A stretch of 64,000 bases of DNA, from positions 14,926,501-14,990,500 of the forward strand of contig JAPYXD010000701.1 of the NCBI GenBank assembly GCA_030998225.1. Direction: 5' to 3'. Made by a program: the position numbers and the translations under genes. The stretch comes from Diplolepis rosae. Its lineage: Eukaryota; Arthropoda; Insecta; Hymenoptera; Diplolepididae. Positions 1-11,004 of the stretch are shown piece by piece (position 1 is the first letter of the stretch; every line of letters begins with the position of its first letter). The notes beneath the pieces are model-generated. The model saw nothing but the letters and a program-made list of their open reading frames with translations, searched no databases and had not been told where the DNA came from.

Positions 1-453
1 TCAGAACTATAGAAAATAATAGATACTATATTTATAACTGTAATGAGAAATTTTTTTCCAGGATTAACCGTTTGTTTATAATCCTATACAACATTTATTA
101 TCGAAAAAAATTGCTTTGTAATATATTTATAGTAAAGCACTTTAACCAGATTTTTGCAATAAAGTCATTCATTTGGCCACAATGAATCCTCCAAATTAGA
201 AAATACTTTTAGGCCTGCATCCTGCACCCCTTTAAACTTGTGAATTGCCATTAAATTTTTTTATTTTTTATATTTAGCAATAAAAAGTACAAAATGAAGA
301 AAGGAAAAGTTATGGTTCATTCTTTTTTTATGACTTTGTAATAAGAGGGGTAATTTTCTTTTTATTTGAATTAATTTATTATATTTCCTTTGACTTAAAT
401 TTTTAGGTATCCAATTTTAAATATATATTTCAAAATATTTCTGGAAAGAATTT
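1..453. other. AT-rich stretch, no feature seen
   Basis: AT-rich sequence with no plausible coding frame, terminal repeat or RNA signature that I can recognise. Confidence 0.6.
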
Positions 454-632
454 AGGCCGTTCATGCGATAACAGATCGCACGCTCGAAAAAAGGGAAAAG
501 CATTTTCCGCGCGGTAACGTCATGCTTTAAAATCAAAAGTCCACATTTCTAGTAATAAAAAACACTAGTTACTGCGCGGACAATACTTTCCCGGTTTTTC
601 GAACGTGCAACCTGTTATTGATTGAACGGCCT
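454..632. mobile_element. Short foldback MITE (179 bp)
   Basis: Two arms of about 65 bp face each other, starting AGGCCGTTCA and ending TGAACGGCCT. They share the inner blocks GCACG(C/T)TCGAAAAA and CCGCGC(G/A)GTAAC. A possible GAATT target duplication flanks the element on both sides. There is no coding capacity, so it is non-autonomous. A piece resembling its right arm recurs at 12001-12035, which indicates a repeat family. The transposon superfamily is not identified. Confidence 0.75.
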
Positions 633-2785
633 GAATTCATCTTTAAAAGGAGCATAAAAGTGAATTTAGCTGATTTATCAGCGGAAAATAAGATCCTTAG
701 GTTTTGCTTACTTTTCTTCTTGCCAATTGTTGATCCAATCGATGCCTGCAACCCATGAGACACTCCCATATCCCGATGCTACTTCTGTTGCTATGGTGCT
801 GGGCATTTCCGTTTTCGAGCTGTTGATAATCTTCTTCTGCAAATTCGTAAACATCGAGAGGATGTCGGGAACCATCTGGACTCCCCAGAAGTGCTGTTAT
901 CGATAACTGATGACTGGATGAGCCACTGAAACATTCAAGTCAAATTTTGAAATAACAACTAATGTATGAATAAACCTATCGTCAGTTACAACATTGGTTA
1001 TATAAAAATTTACTGCCGCATAAAATTGAAAGATTTCATCAAACTTGTGTACGATAAAATAAAATATTTCATTTTGATTTTTTTATGTTCGTCGAAATGA
1101 TAACAGTTTGTTATAAAGTTTAGATAAATGATTCTAAAACGTGAACTGAAATTGAAATATGGATTCCACCTTCACCATTATTGTGGATTCGGCCTGAAAA
1201 AGAAAGTTTTTCGACCCCGAAACGTCGCCTTAAAAATGAATCTCAATTTATTATAAGAATTGACTAAGATGTATGCGAAATTTGTTAACTTAGACCTGGC
1301 CATCGTTTCTATTTATTTATTTTTTTCAATCAATCCTTGTGACCTGAAATTGAAACATGGATTAGGCCATCAATATTATTGTGGATTGGGCCTGATAAAA
1401 AGGAGATCTTTTTGATTCCGGAACGTCGCCTTAAGTATGAATAAATGAATAAGGTTTTTAAATATTTTATTAAGCCTCAATTTGTCTGAAGAATAGTCAT
1501 GTAAAACGTTTTTGTTGAAATTTGTTGAATTTGAAATAGTAATGAGTGTTCCACTGTTTTTTAGGTAGTAAAAATATCACAATTCATTGCCCTTCATTTT
1601 AATCATTTACGTTTTTTATTTATAGAATTCAAAATTTATTTTTAGACCATTATTCATTATTATATGGAATAAATCTCGGAAAATATTTTGTTTCTGTTGA
1701 ATGTCATTGAAGATAGATGTATTGAGCAATTTTATTTAATTTCGTCACAGACAGGGGCACAAAAGATTGAACTCGTGTTTGGATAAAACTTATTGATCAT
1801 CTCCAGTGGTGACGAACGTTGTGGGATATTGGAAAAGTAATATAAAGTATGAGGATAATGCATCAACTCTATACTGCATGACAAGAACTCGGTTTCTTTA
1901 AATGTTCCCAATAATGTTTGAATTCGTTAGAACAAAAGTTTTTGATTATATATGTTAGCTGCCATTTATAAAGTGGTCTTCAGAGAAAATCGAGCATAAA
2001 CCAATCTAGGGTCTTCTTTTTACAGACGTTGAAATAAAAAAAAATTCTGTTTCTTTGATCTCTTTTTCAGTTTTCATAATTTCTTCCTTCATATCTTTTG
2101 AAATATAGACTAACTCCAGAAATATTTTAATGATTGATTATATACTTTGCTCAAAACCTTCAGGTATTTGTAGTGTATAGGATAAATTTAAGTTGTGAAA
2201 TAAATAAAAAGAAAAATTTTAAGTTAAGAATCAAAAAATTTGGAGTTCCGAACTGTTATAAATAAGAAACCTTGCATGTCAAGCTTCATTTGTATTATTC
2301 CGAAAAACACAATGAAATTCTCGGTCTATTGTCTTTTTTCTACCTATACATAGCTTTTGAATACTAGGAACTTAGAGTTTCTATGTACCCTCTATTGTAT
2401 TCCCTTCACGTAAAGTTCTTTCTCGTTTCATAAAATTCTACCAATTTTCCTGGTGTTAGAATGCCGTTACCTACTTTTGTCTTCCAAATTTAAAATGCCT
2501 CAAGGAATATTTAGAGACAACTGAAATTACAACAATAATATAAATATATTATAAAAAGTGTATCATGCTGCTTTGGATATTCAAGGGTGGTTTTAAACAA
2601 ATTGATTACTGTAATAATATGTGTATTAATAATGTGAAAAATTTTTAAACTCAAATTGAAATTCAGAAAAGGCAGAAATTTTAAACTTTTCGAAATTCTA
2701 AATCAGGTTTTAATTTTCAAATTAATGCCTTTTTGAAAGATTTTCTTAAGGAAGAATAAGGCTTCGGTTAAAAATTCCACATGTA
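633..2785. other. Mostly featureless AT-rich stretch with a two-copy repeat
   Basis: Apart from the two diverged direct copies at 1141-1445 (listed separately) I see no gene, terminal repeat or RNA here. Confidence 0.5.
1141..1445 (+). repeat. Two diverged direct copies of a repeat (about 200-bp spacing)
   Basis: Copy 1 begins near 1141 and copy 2 near 1341. Both read GTGA(A/C)CTGAAATTGAAA(T/C)ATGGATT, then ATTATTGTGGATT(C/G)GGCCTGA, then a core with GGAACGTCGCCTTAA or GAAACGTCGCCTTAA. The GAAACGTCG core resembles motifs elsewhere in the window (27.68, 33.8 and 47.13 kb). Function unknown; a decayed tandem duplication or retroelement tail are both possible. Confidence 0.55.
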
Positions 2786-3563
2786 TTAGGTCTACGACTT
2801 TGCTTCCGCCGTTTTTTCCCAAAATTTGAGGCTTTATTCTTAAAAAGTGATACTGTCCGTCGCTAGCCACTACTTTTTTCTATCATTCTGGTAATTTTCG
2901 GATACCATCACAAAAAAACGATGCGTCTTTTGAGGCAACCCACGAATCAATCTATTTTTTGACTTCTTCATAAGAGCGGAAATGCCGATGAGCCAGGCCA
3001 TGTGACATCGATCGAATCAAATGGTAGTCGGAAGGAGCATCGTCTGGAGAGTACGGCGAGTGGAGTAAGACCTTCCATTTCAGCGTTTCCAAGTATGTCT
3101 TGACCGGTCTCGCCTCATGTGGCCGAGCATTGCCATGCTGAAGGATAACTTTGTTGGGTCTCTTTTGGTAGTGTGGCAAGTAATGCCTCCAATTCGGAAT
3201 TTTCTCTTTTTCACCGCCATGTCGGTGTCAACACTCATGAAGTGTTGAAACCACTCACGACACGTTCTTTCACTAAGAGCAACCTCACAGTAAGTATTTG
3301 AGAGCATTCGATGGGCCTCAGCCGCAGTTTTCTTTAAAAGAAAGGAGAAAATCAAAACTTCCCGCAAATGACGAGAATCTGCCTTGAAAACTGACATTTT
3401 CGATCGAGAATAAATTTATGATGCAAACATGTAATGTAGTGCTGTCGTTATGTTGACAGATTTCCAAGCTTACTGTGTGATATTTTTGATCTGCCTGTTT
3501 CGACTAGCACTTACCGCTGCAACCATCTATCGAAAAACGACGGAAGCAAAGTTGTACACCTAA
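2786..3563 (-). mobile_element. Mariner element with internal deletion (778 bp)
   Basis: Terminal inverted repeats begin TTAGGT(C/G)TAC and continue ACTTTGCTTCCG on both ends. TA target duplications lie at 2784-2785 and 3564-3565. Full-length mariners are about 1.3 kb, so about 0.5 kb has been lost. Transposase remnants inside are on the minus strand. Confidence 0.92.
2880..3397 (-). pseudogene. Mariner transposase, deleted and frameshifted
   Basis: The N-terminal helix-turn-helix part is readable from 3397 (LKKTAAEAHRML, ERTCREWFQHF). It is then joined out of frame, by an internal deletion, to the C-terminal catalytic part at 3179-2952. The usual HDNARPH motif reads HGNARPH, so the second catalytic Asp is lost, while YSPDDAPSDYHL keeps the third. 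The first catalytic Asp lies in the deleted part. The tail (HFRSYEEVKK) continues toward 2880 with stops. The fragment resembles mellifera/mauritiana-group mariners. It cannot encode an active enzyme. Confidence 0.88.
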
Positions 3564-3647
3564 TATTTCGAAAATATTGCTAGGTCAATGAAAAGTTGCT
3601 GTTAATTGTAAATTTTGTTGGTTATCCATCTGAGTAGACATTACATA

Positions 3648-4555
3648 CTACTGTGGGCAAAAACTAAGGTGAATTTTTAATTTAAACTTCGCGGGCTAAC
3701 CGATTCGGGCAAAATCTTCTATTTTTATCTTGGTCCTACGGTTACTGAAATCTGTGCCAAATTTCATGTCATAGTCATCATTTGTTACATAGTTACGCTT
3801 GTGTTTTCTAAACGACTAAAAGTAATTTTTTCGATTTTTACAATGTCTTAATTTGTTGAGCAAAGAAGTGCCATTAAATTTTGTTTGCGGAAACGTTCAG
3901 AATGTTGCAGAAGGCCTTCGGTGATTTGACCATGTCGCAGAAAAATGTTTATAAGTGGTACAAAGACTTCAAAAAAGGCAGAGAACGTGTAGATGACTTA
4001 GAACGCCCCGGAGGACCATCGACATCAACTGACAAGCAACACGTCAATAAAATCAAAGAATTAGTGCACAAAAATCGTCGATTGACAATTAGAGACCTTG
4101 CTGACACTATCGGCATTTCAAGAGGATCACTCAACACCGTTTACAAAGATATTTTGGGCAGACAACTCGTGGTTTTTGCATCACGATAATGCGCCGTCTC
4201 ACACTGCACTCGTTCTTCATGACCATTTCGCCAAAATCTCAACGCATATCGTTCCACAACCACCATATTAGCCTGATTTGGCTCCATGTGACTTCTGGCT
4301 ATTCCCCAAACTCAAAAGACCACTCCGAGGACTCCGCTTTGACACGATTGAAGAGATACAGGCGGAATCGAAGAAGGCTTTGAAGGCAATTCCGGAAATC
4401 GAATTTAACAAGTGTTTCGACGATTGGAAAAAACGTTGGCATAAGTGCATTATATCCGGAGGGGATTACTTTGAAGGAAACAAAATTGATTTGGATAAAT
4501 AAATAAAGATTTTTCATTTTATAACAAAATTCACCTTAGTTTTTGCCTACAGTAG
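3648..4555 (+). mobile_element. Mariner element with internal deletion (908 bp)
   Basis: Terminal repeats read CTACTGT(G/A)GGCAAAAACT on both ends and continue AAGGTGAATTTT. TA duplications lie at 3646-3647 and 4556-4557. It lies only 84 bp from the preceding mariner and belongs to a different mariner family by its termini. The transposase inside is a pseudogene on the plus strand. Confidence 0.92.
3881..4502 (+). pseudogene. Mariner transposase lacking its middle
   Basis: Residues 1-95 of the first frame carry a paired-type DNA-binding domain (MSQKNVYKWYKDFKKGRE, then LTIRDLADTIGISRGSLNT). After about codon 94 the sequence jumps to the C-terminal catalytic half at about 4155 (WFLHHDNAPSHTAL). 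That removes the first catalytic Asp. In the second half the PPYSPDLAPCD motif carries a TAG in place of Ser at about 4272, while FWLFPKL and the C-terminal KCIISGGDYFEG block are well kept. A frame change separates the halves. This is a deleted DD34D-type transposase. Confidence 0.9.
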
Positions 4556-4557
4556 TA

Positions 4558-7133
4558 TTTATTATTCGTCTAAAGTAACTGATTTATTGCAGACGCTGAA
4601 AATATACTTGAAAGATGCTTCAACAACTCCATCAACGATCTCTGGAGAATTGTAGTGAATTACTGTACTAGCTGAAAGACAAGGTACATAGTTCCTTACA
4701 TTAAGTGTCAAGAGACAATGGCATTCTCATGTATTTTCCTTGTCCTTTAACGAGAAATTAGTGGAATTTGCGAAAACTGTCAAATGCATGCTTTTGTCAA
4801 TTAATACAACAGAATTTAAAATCATTTCAATCGAACACCGACAGTTAAAAATTTTAATTAATTAATACTGAATAACTCAACTGACTTGGATTTATTGGAA
4901 GATCTATTGCTAAGATATATATATATTCGAAAAAATCATCTAAATTCTACTAAATCAAACTTAATTACAGTAAATTTAAGTCTCTTTTATGAAAAACTAA
5001 ATTTTACTCCTATTATTTTAATTCTATTGCATTAAAATCAATTAAAAATGCATCAAAGTCGATTGAAGAAAATTAAATCAAACTCAAAGGTATATTAATG
5101 AAATTTAATTAAAAAATTTTCAGGTATTTAATTGACTTCCAATAGAATTAAATTGAGTTCCAATAGAGTTCAATCGAATTTAGAAAAAATCTCATTACAT
5201 TCGGGTAGAAATTAAATCCAATTATTTTCAAATCAAATTCAGTTAAGTTTTAGTTGTGCTCAATTTAAATTCGGCATTTGCTAATACATATAAGTAAAAT
5301 ATTGGTCAACAATAGTATTTTGTAAACAAAAACAAATAGTCGAAATTAGTAGTTTTTCATAAAATAATGCATTTCCTACTATTATATGAGAAAAATCGAA
5401 ACGGCAATTTTTTCTGTTTTTTTATTAACTCTCTTTGTTTCAACAAAATGTATATATACTACAATAAATACACGTCTTATGGGAGTTTTAGGGGTCGCTG
5501 AATTCGAATTTTTCCAAAAAAAATCTCAGAAGACATGTTTCAAAACACTAAGAATAATTTATGAGTATTATCGGAATTTCATGTCTGTAACATTTTCCTC
5601 AGCATCTTGAATTTAAAAAATTTTGAATTTTCAACGTCGAATGTGGATTTAGTGAACAAAAATTCCCCAGCAAACCACTTTTAAAATTACTGTGTCAATT
5701 TTTTGAATTTTTGGCCGCCATTACGGATTCTTTGGGGTTGAAAATTTTGACCTAGGATTCGATTTCAGCGACCAAAGAAACCCACAGAAAACCAATTTGC
5801 AAAAATTTTGGATGTAAATAAAATATGTGGCTGGAAGAGTTAAAGTGTCAAAGTTTTAGAAAATGAAGCAAAAAATCTTTTTTTTTTAAATCGTGAAGTA
5901 GAAACCTCTCCCCTCCGTTCAATATTAAATCACAGAAACTACAAGCTCAAGCCATCTTATACAATATGTAATCCAACAATTTTGGCGCTTCCAGTTAAAG
6001 TGATGCTCTGTTAGAGACATAGGTCACAATCCAATTTAACTAGTTTATATTTCTTTAATGATCCGTGATATGACCCAGGCAGTAGTAAAGGTATTATCCA
6101 CGTCGCATTCTGGCTTTTCTCTCCTCTTCCTTTACATATTTTTTCAATTTCATTTTTTTCGTTTTATTTGTCTAACGCTTAACTACATAACAAGTTCATT
6201 TCGTTACGATGGTCCGCAGCGGTCGCATTGCGGTAGGGCAGATAGCTGAGTAGGCACGAGGGTGAGCGATTCTATCTTGTTTCGCTTCCCTGATGTACAG
6301 TTTGCAAACTTAAACTTTGGGAAGGAAGCCAAGAACAAATTATATCAGTGTCCCCTCTTCTGAAAATAAATTAAGCAGACTGATGCATCTAAGTCGAAGG
6401 AGGTCCACGTCAAGCTTGAAACCTTGTCTAACTATCAATAGTTTAATGTTTCCTATCTCTGCTTCACAGTAAGTAGATGAAGAGTTTCAAGAACATTGAT
6501 ATTAAATGGAATGAACTAAGATAGGTCTCTCTGATCATAAATTTTTATAATTATAAAATTACTTTTTTTCTAAGAAGATTATTTGTTTATAATTATGAAC
6601 AATTATGACCATACAGACCTATCCAAGAGTATGCTATTTCATTTCGCAAATTTTAAACTCGGTATTTCATTTTGCATGGAAATGGAATTACAAAAACTGA
6701 AATGCCGCTAAGGTAGGAATCTAACCTCGTTTTCCGGTTGGTCCATGGCCTCAAATTAAGAGCTCGTTAAAATATTCTTTACACGATAGCAAATCTGATT
6801 GAAAATTACCTTCGACGCTGTAGACGTTTTACTGTGATTTCCATAGTAATTTTACAAAGTTACGGTGAACTTACATGAATTCCCGTATGAATATTGCCAA
6901 ATTTTCAGGAATTTCACAGCAGAAGTGTAATATTACCGCAGCAATCATTTGACAGAAAAATACCAATGATCACCGTGTTAAAATTTACCACAATCTAGTA
7001 ATTCCACTATTAATAGTGCCATGAGGCTCGAATGAGCATATATATGGGGCATTATTTCTGAACTGCCCCAAGTTTGAAAGTCATGTCTTCCGATTGCCTT
7101 CAGATTTTCATAATTTGTACGTCTATACGATAA
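4558..7133. other. AT-rich stretch with satellite-like fragments
   Basis: 4930-5280 is built of degenerate AATTAAATT/TTAATT motifs. 5485-5830 has loosely repeated blocks of the kind 'GATTCGA(A/T)TT(C)AGCGACC ... AAAACC', the same motif as in the foldback at 23.1-24.2 kb. No convincing coding region or RNA gene was seen. Confidence 0.5.
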
Positions 7134-7240
7134 TACATTCTGTCAAAGAGGTATCGGGAATTGATCATTCAAAAAGCCCGCTTAAAAAGATTGTTAAAAA
7201 CCTTTTTGACGCTAAATTGGCACCACTGTCCTCTATACTG

Positions 7241-7420
7241 ACTTGGAGCCAGTGTTCGCAGAACGTGGACGTAAACGGCCCCCACCATGGACCCTACCAG
7301 CTCATTACTTCTTCCTCGCTCCACTGACATAGGTTGGTTGAATGAGGAAGACACAATGAGCTCGAAGCATCTATGGTGGGGGCCGTTTACGTCCACGTTC
7401 TGCGAACACTGCTTGGAGCT
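7241..7420. repeat. Near-perfect hairpin (foldback) of about 180 bp
   Basis: Positions 7251-7288 and 7373-7410 are exact reverse complements over 38 bp, starting AGTGTTCGCAGAACG. Further pairing inside (AGCTCATT...CTTCCTC with GAGGAAG...AATGAGCT) leaves a loop of about 26 bases. The arms are more GC-rich than the surroundings. It could be a tiny foldback transposon; no target duplication is evident. Confidence 0.85.
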
Positions 7421-7650
7421 CGAGCGCGATCTGTCATTTAGTTTGTTCACAGTGCTCGATGTTATCAGTTTATCTCAGGTGTATTTCACGATTTTTCCAA
7501 TGGATAAGAATATCGAATAAAGAATTTGTCTCAAATTTTGTATTGCAAATGGAATTTCGTGTGCAGAATCACTGAAAATGTTGTTTTGGATTATATTTTA
7601 AATATAGCGGGGTTGAGACCAAATAAATATGCACGTATTGAATTACCATA

Positions 7651-7796
7651 GAGATATTACAGATAGAGTCGCTAAGCTAGCCTGAAACCTGTCAGCTCGG
7701 GCAAGAGGGAGAGAGTAATTCGGAGGGTTAGGCTGTCTCTCTCTAACGCGGTGCGTGTAGACAAAGACAGATAAAACCTCCCATCTGTAATATCTC
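7651..7796. mobile_element. Stowaway-like MITE (146 bp)
   Basis: Inverted termini GAGATATTACAGAT (7651-7664) and its exact complement (7783-7796) are flanked by TA at 7649-7650 and 7797-7798. There is no coding capacity. The TA duplication is typical of Tc1/mariner-mobilised MITEs. Confidence 0.82.
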
Positions 7797-8374
7797 TATG
7801 TGAATTACAAATATATTTTCGAAGCACTATACTGAAATATACATTGTGAGGTTTCACGGAGGAGATACACTAAAATTATTTGGATGTGTCTGCGGACCGA
7901 GCTGTCTTGTCGTCAGATTTTTGTATACTAACTCTTGTCCCTTCTGTTCCTTGTCTACTGAGAAAAACTTGAGGGTCAAAAATGAGAGTGGAGAGGGATG
8001 AAAGTTCAATAATTGGTCAGAATGAGACGAGGTGGGAGATGCCAAGACAGTCCCTTATTTGACGTTACAAAATTTGGGAAATACCCGAATCTGAGTTTAT
8101 GAGGTTGATCCTCGGTTAGAGATACATTAAATGTGAAGTTATAAAGAAAGGGCCCTAGGTCAGGACGACAACGACTAATAGTAAAGTTTCGGTGGGCGAG
8201 GTTGTCCTAAGCTGGGCCTGCAATCAAGACAATTGCTGTTTGCTAGACAGAATATAACTGCCTATTCTAAATAAACTCAAAGGCACGTGTTTGGGTTGAG
8301 CATTAAGACATTTACTATTATAAGTTGTTAAATAAATGTTGACTAAAATTCGTCATTTAAGCTGAACTTTCTGA

Positions 8375-8761
8375 GTATCACGAATCAATTCGTACTATTT
8401 TAAACGATTGTTTGGGCATGAAACGCGTTGCTGCTTGACTAGTTCCGAAAGACAATCTCACATGGCTATCATTGTGAACAAACTTCTGGTCAAAAACTCA
8501 ATGAATATCATCGAACAACCACCGTATTCTCCTGATATGGCTCCGGCCGACTTTTTTCTCTTTCCAAAACTCAAATTACCACTTCGAGGCATCTGTTTTC
8601 AGTTGATAGAAAACATAAAAGAGAATTCGCGGCGAGAACTGAAGTCGAATCCGGAAAATGCGTTTAAAAAATGTTTCGATAATTGGATTATTCGTTGGCA
8701 TAAATGTATTATTTCGGGAGGGGCCTACTTTGAAGGCGGTAAAATAAATTTGGATGAATAA
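8375..8761 (+). pseudogene. Mariner transposase fragment (C-terminal third)
   Basis: A short piece of the DNA-binding region (IRTILNDCLGMKRVAA, about 8378-8434) runs into a stop. It is joined by a large deletion to the C-terminal catalytic part at 8450: EQPPYSPDMAPADFFLFPK carries the third catalytic Asp, followed by the terminal block KCIISGGAYFEGGKINLDE. The first two catalytic Asp residues are gone. It resembles the 3.9-kb mariner in its C-terminus but has different termini. Confidence 0.88.
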
Positions 8762-8814
8762 TAAATAGTTTGTGTTTTATTGACCAATTGCTGGTACGTT
8801 TTTGACAGAATGTA

Positions 8815-9310
8815 CATCACTGTGTCGAAAATGTTCGAGACCAGTAGATCACTTAGGCACTTTTTAAAATTTTTAATGTTAGGACAAGATTTACATTCGT
8901 TAAAATAACAAGCATCAACGGGTTTACTGGACATGATTTCTTTTAAACATTCGTGGTAATCTGATAATTGCATGTCAGTCCTCTCAGTTAATTGTTTAAT
9001 ATTAATCGCATTCAAAATCAACTTTAAGTTTTCATAATAAACGCAGACACAAAAATTGTGACTTCCACTTGCTCCAGCTGAAACAGTGCTTTGGTCTTAG
9101 CTGTGCAAATTTTGAAAATCCGATCTTCACTCTTTCGTGTTGAGTTACAAATTTGGCACATAATTCTGAAAGATTGCACAGAATCAGTCTCTTTTATACT
9201 TACTCACGAGTTCCGTTGAGTTTTTTGATATGATATATGAAATCTTTCCTTCCTGGCATCAGTCGACTATTCTCGTCATCTTCGTAGAAGACCATGCGAG
9301 GTATTTAAGA
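8815..9310 (-). pseudogene. Spliced-type coding remnant, family not named
   Basis: Read on the minus strand, a peptide begins near 9297 (RMVFYEDDENSRLMPGRKDF). A candidate intron follows with donor GTGAGTAAGT and acceptor TCTTTCAG (about 9209-9168). The next part reads KIGFSKFAQLRPKHC, then after one frameshift GSHNFCVCVYYENLKLIL, and a Cys-containing block CYFNECKSCPNI. The reading frame runs to the TA where the 7.1-8.8 kb mariner inserted. The pattern recalls a multi-copy insect/cnidarian family of unknown function that I know only as 'uncharacterized protein'. It may come from a large transposon rather than a host gene. Stops and the shift show it is dead. Confidence 0.55.
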
Positions 9311-9423
9311 ATTTCATTTCACTTTAAAAGCAGTGGTTTGAAAAGACAATTAGAAACGAACTTATAACCTAAAATAAATGAACAACAATCACGGAACAGA
9401 AGGATAAGTACATTATGAATATA

Positions 9424-10180
9424 AAGGGTTTCCCAATAGGGGTGATATGATTTTGAATGTCCCTATCAGGCTGATTTGAACTGAAATTTTTGACGTCTGC
9501 TGTCAGTTGTCATCAGTAAGGTTTGCCATTTAATCATGAGTAGTTTCACGCTTCCACAACGTTTGGAAATTGTCCAATTATTTTATCAAAATTCGAGAAG
9601 TTTTGTCGGTGTTCAAAGAGCATATCGTGCAAAATATGGTCGTCATTCTGCTCCATCCGCGCTCTCAATTCGTCGAATAATCGATAAGTTGGAGAGTGAA
9701 TTTACTCTATTGGATACTAAGCCTAAAAATCGTATGCGTACCGCACGTTCTACACAGAATATAGCCGCCGTACAGGCCAGTATCGAGGAAAACCGTGAAT
9801 TGTCCGTGCCACGCCGATCTCAGGAATTGGGCCTGTCCAGGATGACTACCTGGCGTATTTTGCGATTGGATCTTGGCCTGCATCCCTATAAGATCATTCT
9901 GGCCCAAGAACTGAAGCCTAATGACCATCGTTTGCGTCGGGAGTTCGCGGATTGGGCTCTGGAATCAATTGAAAATCATCCCAATTTTCATCAAAAAATC
10001 ATCTTTTCTGATGAGGCGCATTTTTGGCTCAAGTCTCGGGGGACATTTGGCCGATATATTGTTTAAATCATAAATGGCATAGAATATCCAATATAATAAA
10101 AAAGATTTCGATCAATTCCGAATGAATATTCAGTGTTTTTTTTCAATTTCAAAACATATCACCCTTATTGGGAAACCCTT
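9424..10180 (+). mobile_element. Tc1/mariner-superfamily element, truncated (757 bp)
   Basis: Termini AAGGGTTTCCCAATA(G/A)GGG are inverted at both ends and continue GTGATATG. TA duplications lie at 9422-9423 and 10181-10182. The interior encodes only the N-terminal half of a transposase. Confidence 0.92.
9536..10066 (+). pseudogene. Tc1/mariner-superfamily transposase, C-terminal half missing
   Basis: The open frame of 176 codons begins with a helix-turn-helix (LPQRLEIVQLFYQNSRS...VGVQRAYRAKYG). A second DNA-binding segment follows (LSVPRRSQELGLSRMTTWRIL). The first catalytic Asp is in KIIFSDEAHFWL (about residues 156-167). The sequence then leaves the family pattern within ten residues, so the other two catalytic residues are absent. 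Full proteins of this insect family are about 350 residues. The start ATG at 9536 fits the family N-terminus. The frame is uninterrupted, so a DNA-binding, possibly repressor-like fragment could in principle still be made; that is inference. Confidence 0.85.
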
Positions 10181-10185
10181 TACTA

Positions 10186-10587
10186 CAGTAAAACCTCATT
10201 TATCGGGATGCCCTTCAAATGTAAACACCTCATTTATCGGGATTTGGAGGGGCTCCCCACTACCACCTACAGTCTCATGGTGGGTTGCCATGACTCTTGT
10301 TGTATGTTGACATTTAGTAATGGTTATGTACATAAGTTGTAATGTATTTGCAAATTGTGTAAATTTATTTGGTTTTTCATGATGGAAAATGAAGATAGAA
10401 ATACAAATGAAGGTATGTAAAAAAATTGACATGATAAAACTCCTGCAAATGAAACATCTGGAAACTGTCACTATGTACAAGGAGTGGTGGCTGGAGGAGA
10501 AACAAAATGTCTCGATAAATGAGGTTGCGAGATCCCGATAAGTGAAGATCCCGATAAATGAGTGTCCCGATAAATGAGGTTTTACTG
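10186..10587. mobile_element. Pogo-like MITE (402 bp)
   Basis: Inverted termini CAGTAAAACCTCATTTATCG are flanked by TA at 10184-10185 and 10588-10589. The CAGTNNAACCTC-type end is characteristic of pogo/Tigger elements (established). Near both ends the block CTCATTTATCGGGA is repeated two to four times, which suggests multiple transposase binding sites. No transposase is encoded. Confidence 0.88.
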
Positions 10588-11004
10588 TACTAAGAAGCAA
10601 AAACGACATGCTAGACATCATAGACAAAACACAGAAAAATCCTAAACGCTTAATGTTTTGCGTGAGGCCAAGAAACAAATGACAGTCAATGTGATTACCT
10701 TTTGTTTCTTGTAGTCTTGGGTAGTTCGCGAACGAACTAGGTGGGAAGAGCGCTCCTTTAGGTGAACTATGCGAACTAGTTCGTCGATGATCTCGCTCTT
10801 AGTTCTTTTTATATTTATTTTTTTGGCGTCCGCTCTATTATGGAGTGGCGCTACATGACCAACCGAATGATTTACTTTTGCTCTTAGACTAATATTGTAT
10901 ATCTATTCGCGTAATAACTCGAGCCAATTACTAGTCAATAATATTTATAAAATTCGAGTAATTTTTTACTCCTATCTCTTATTAAAGTATATAATTTATA
11001 GTCT

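Larger units (their letters stand above)
7136..8812 (+). mobile_element. Mariner element carrying smaller insertions (1677 bp)
   Basis: The left end CATTCTGTCAAAGAGGTA (7136) is mirrored by the right end at 8812, which reads CATTCTGTCAAAAACGTA on the opposite strand. TA duplications lie at 7134-7135 and 8813-8814. The interior holds a hairpin (7241-7420), a MITE (7651-7796) and a truncated transposase (8375-8761). The element lies inside an older coding remnant on the minus strand (8815-9310). Confidence 0.8.

Noticed and set aside
5386..5610. 74-codon frame starting MRKIETAIFSVFLLTLF, resembling a signal peptide
   Set aside because: It overlaps satellite-like repeat blocks, and the hydrophobic start is typical of T-rich sequence; no supporting features.
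7169..7520. Overlapping frames on both strands with similar peptides
   Set aside because: They are produced by the hairpin at 7241-7420, which reads alike on both strands.
10196..10678. 160-codon minus-strand frame
   Set aside because: It runs through the inverted ends of the pogo-like MITE; the encoded repeats (KPHLSGHSF) are the terminal motifs.
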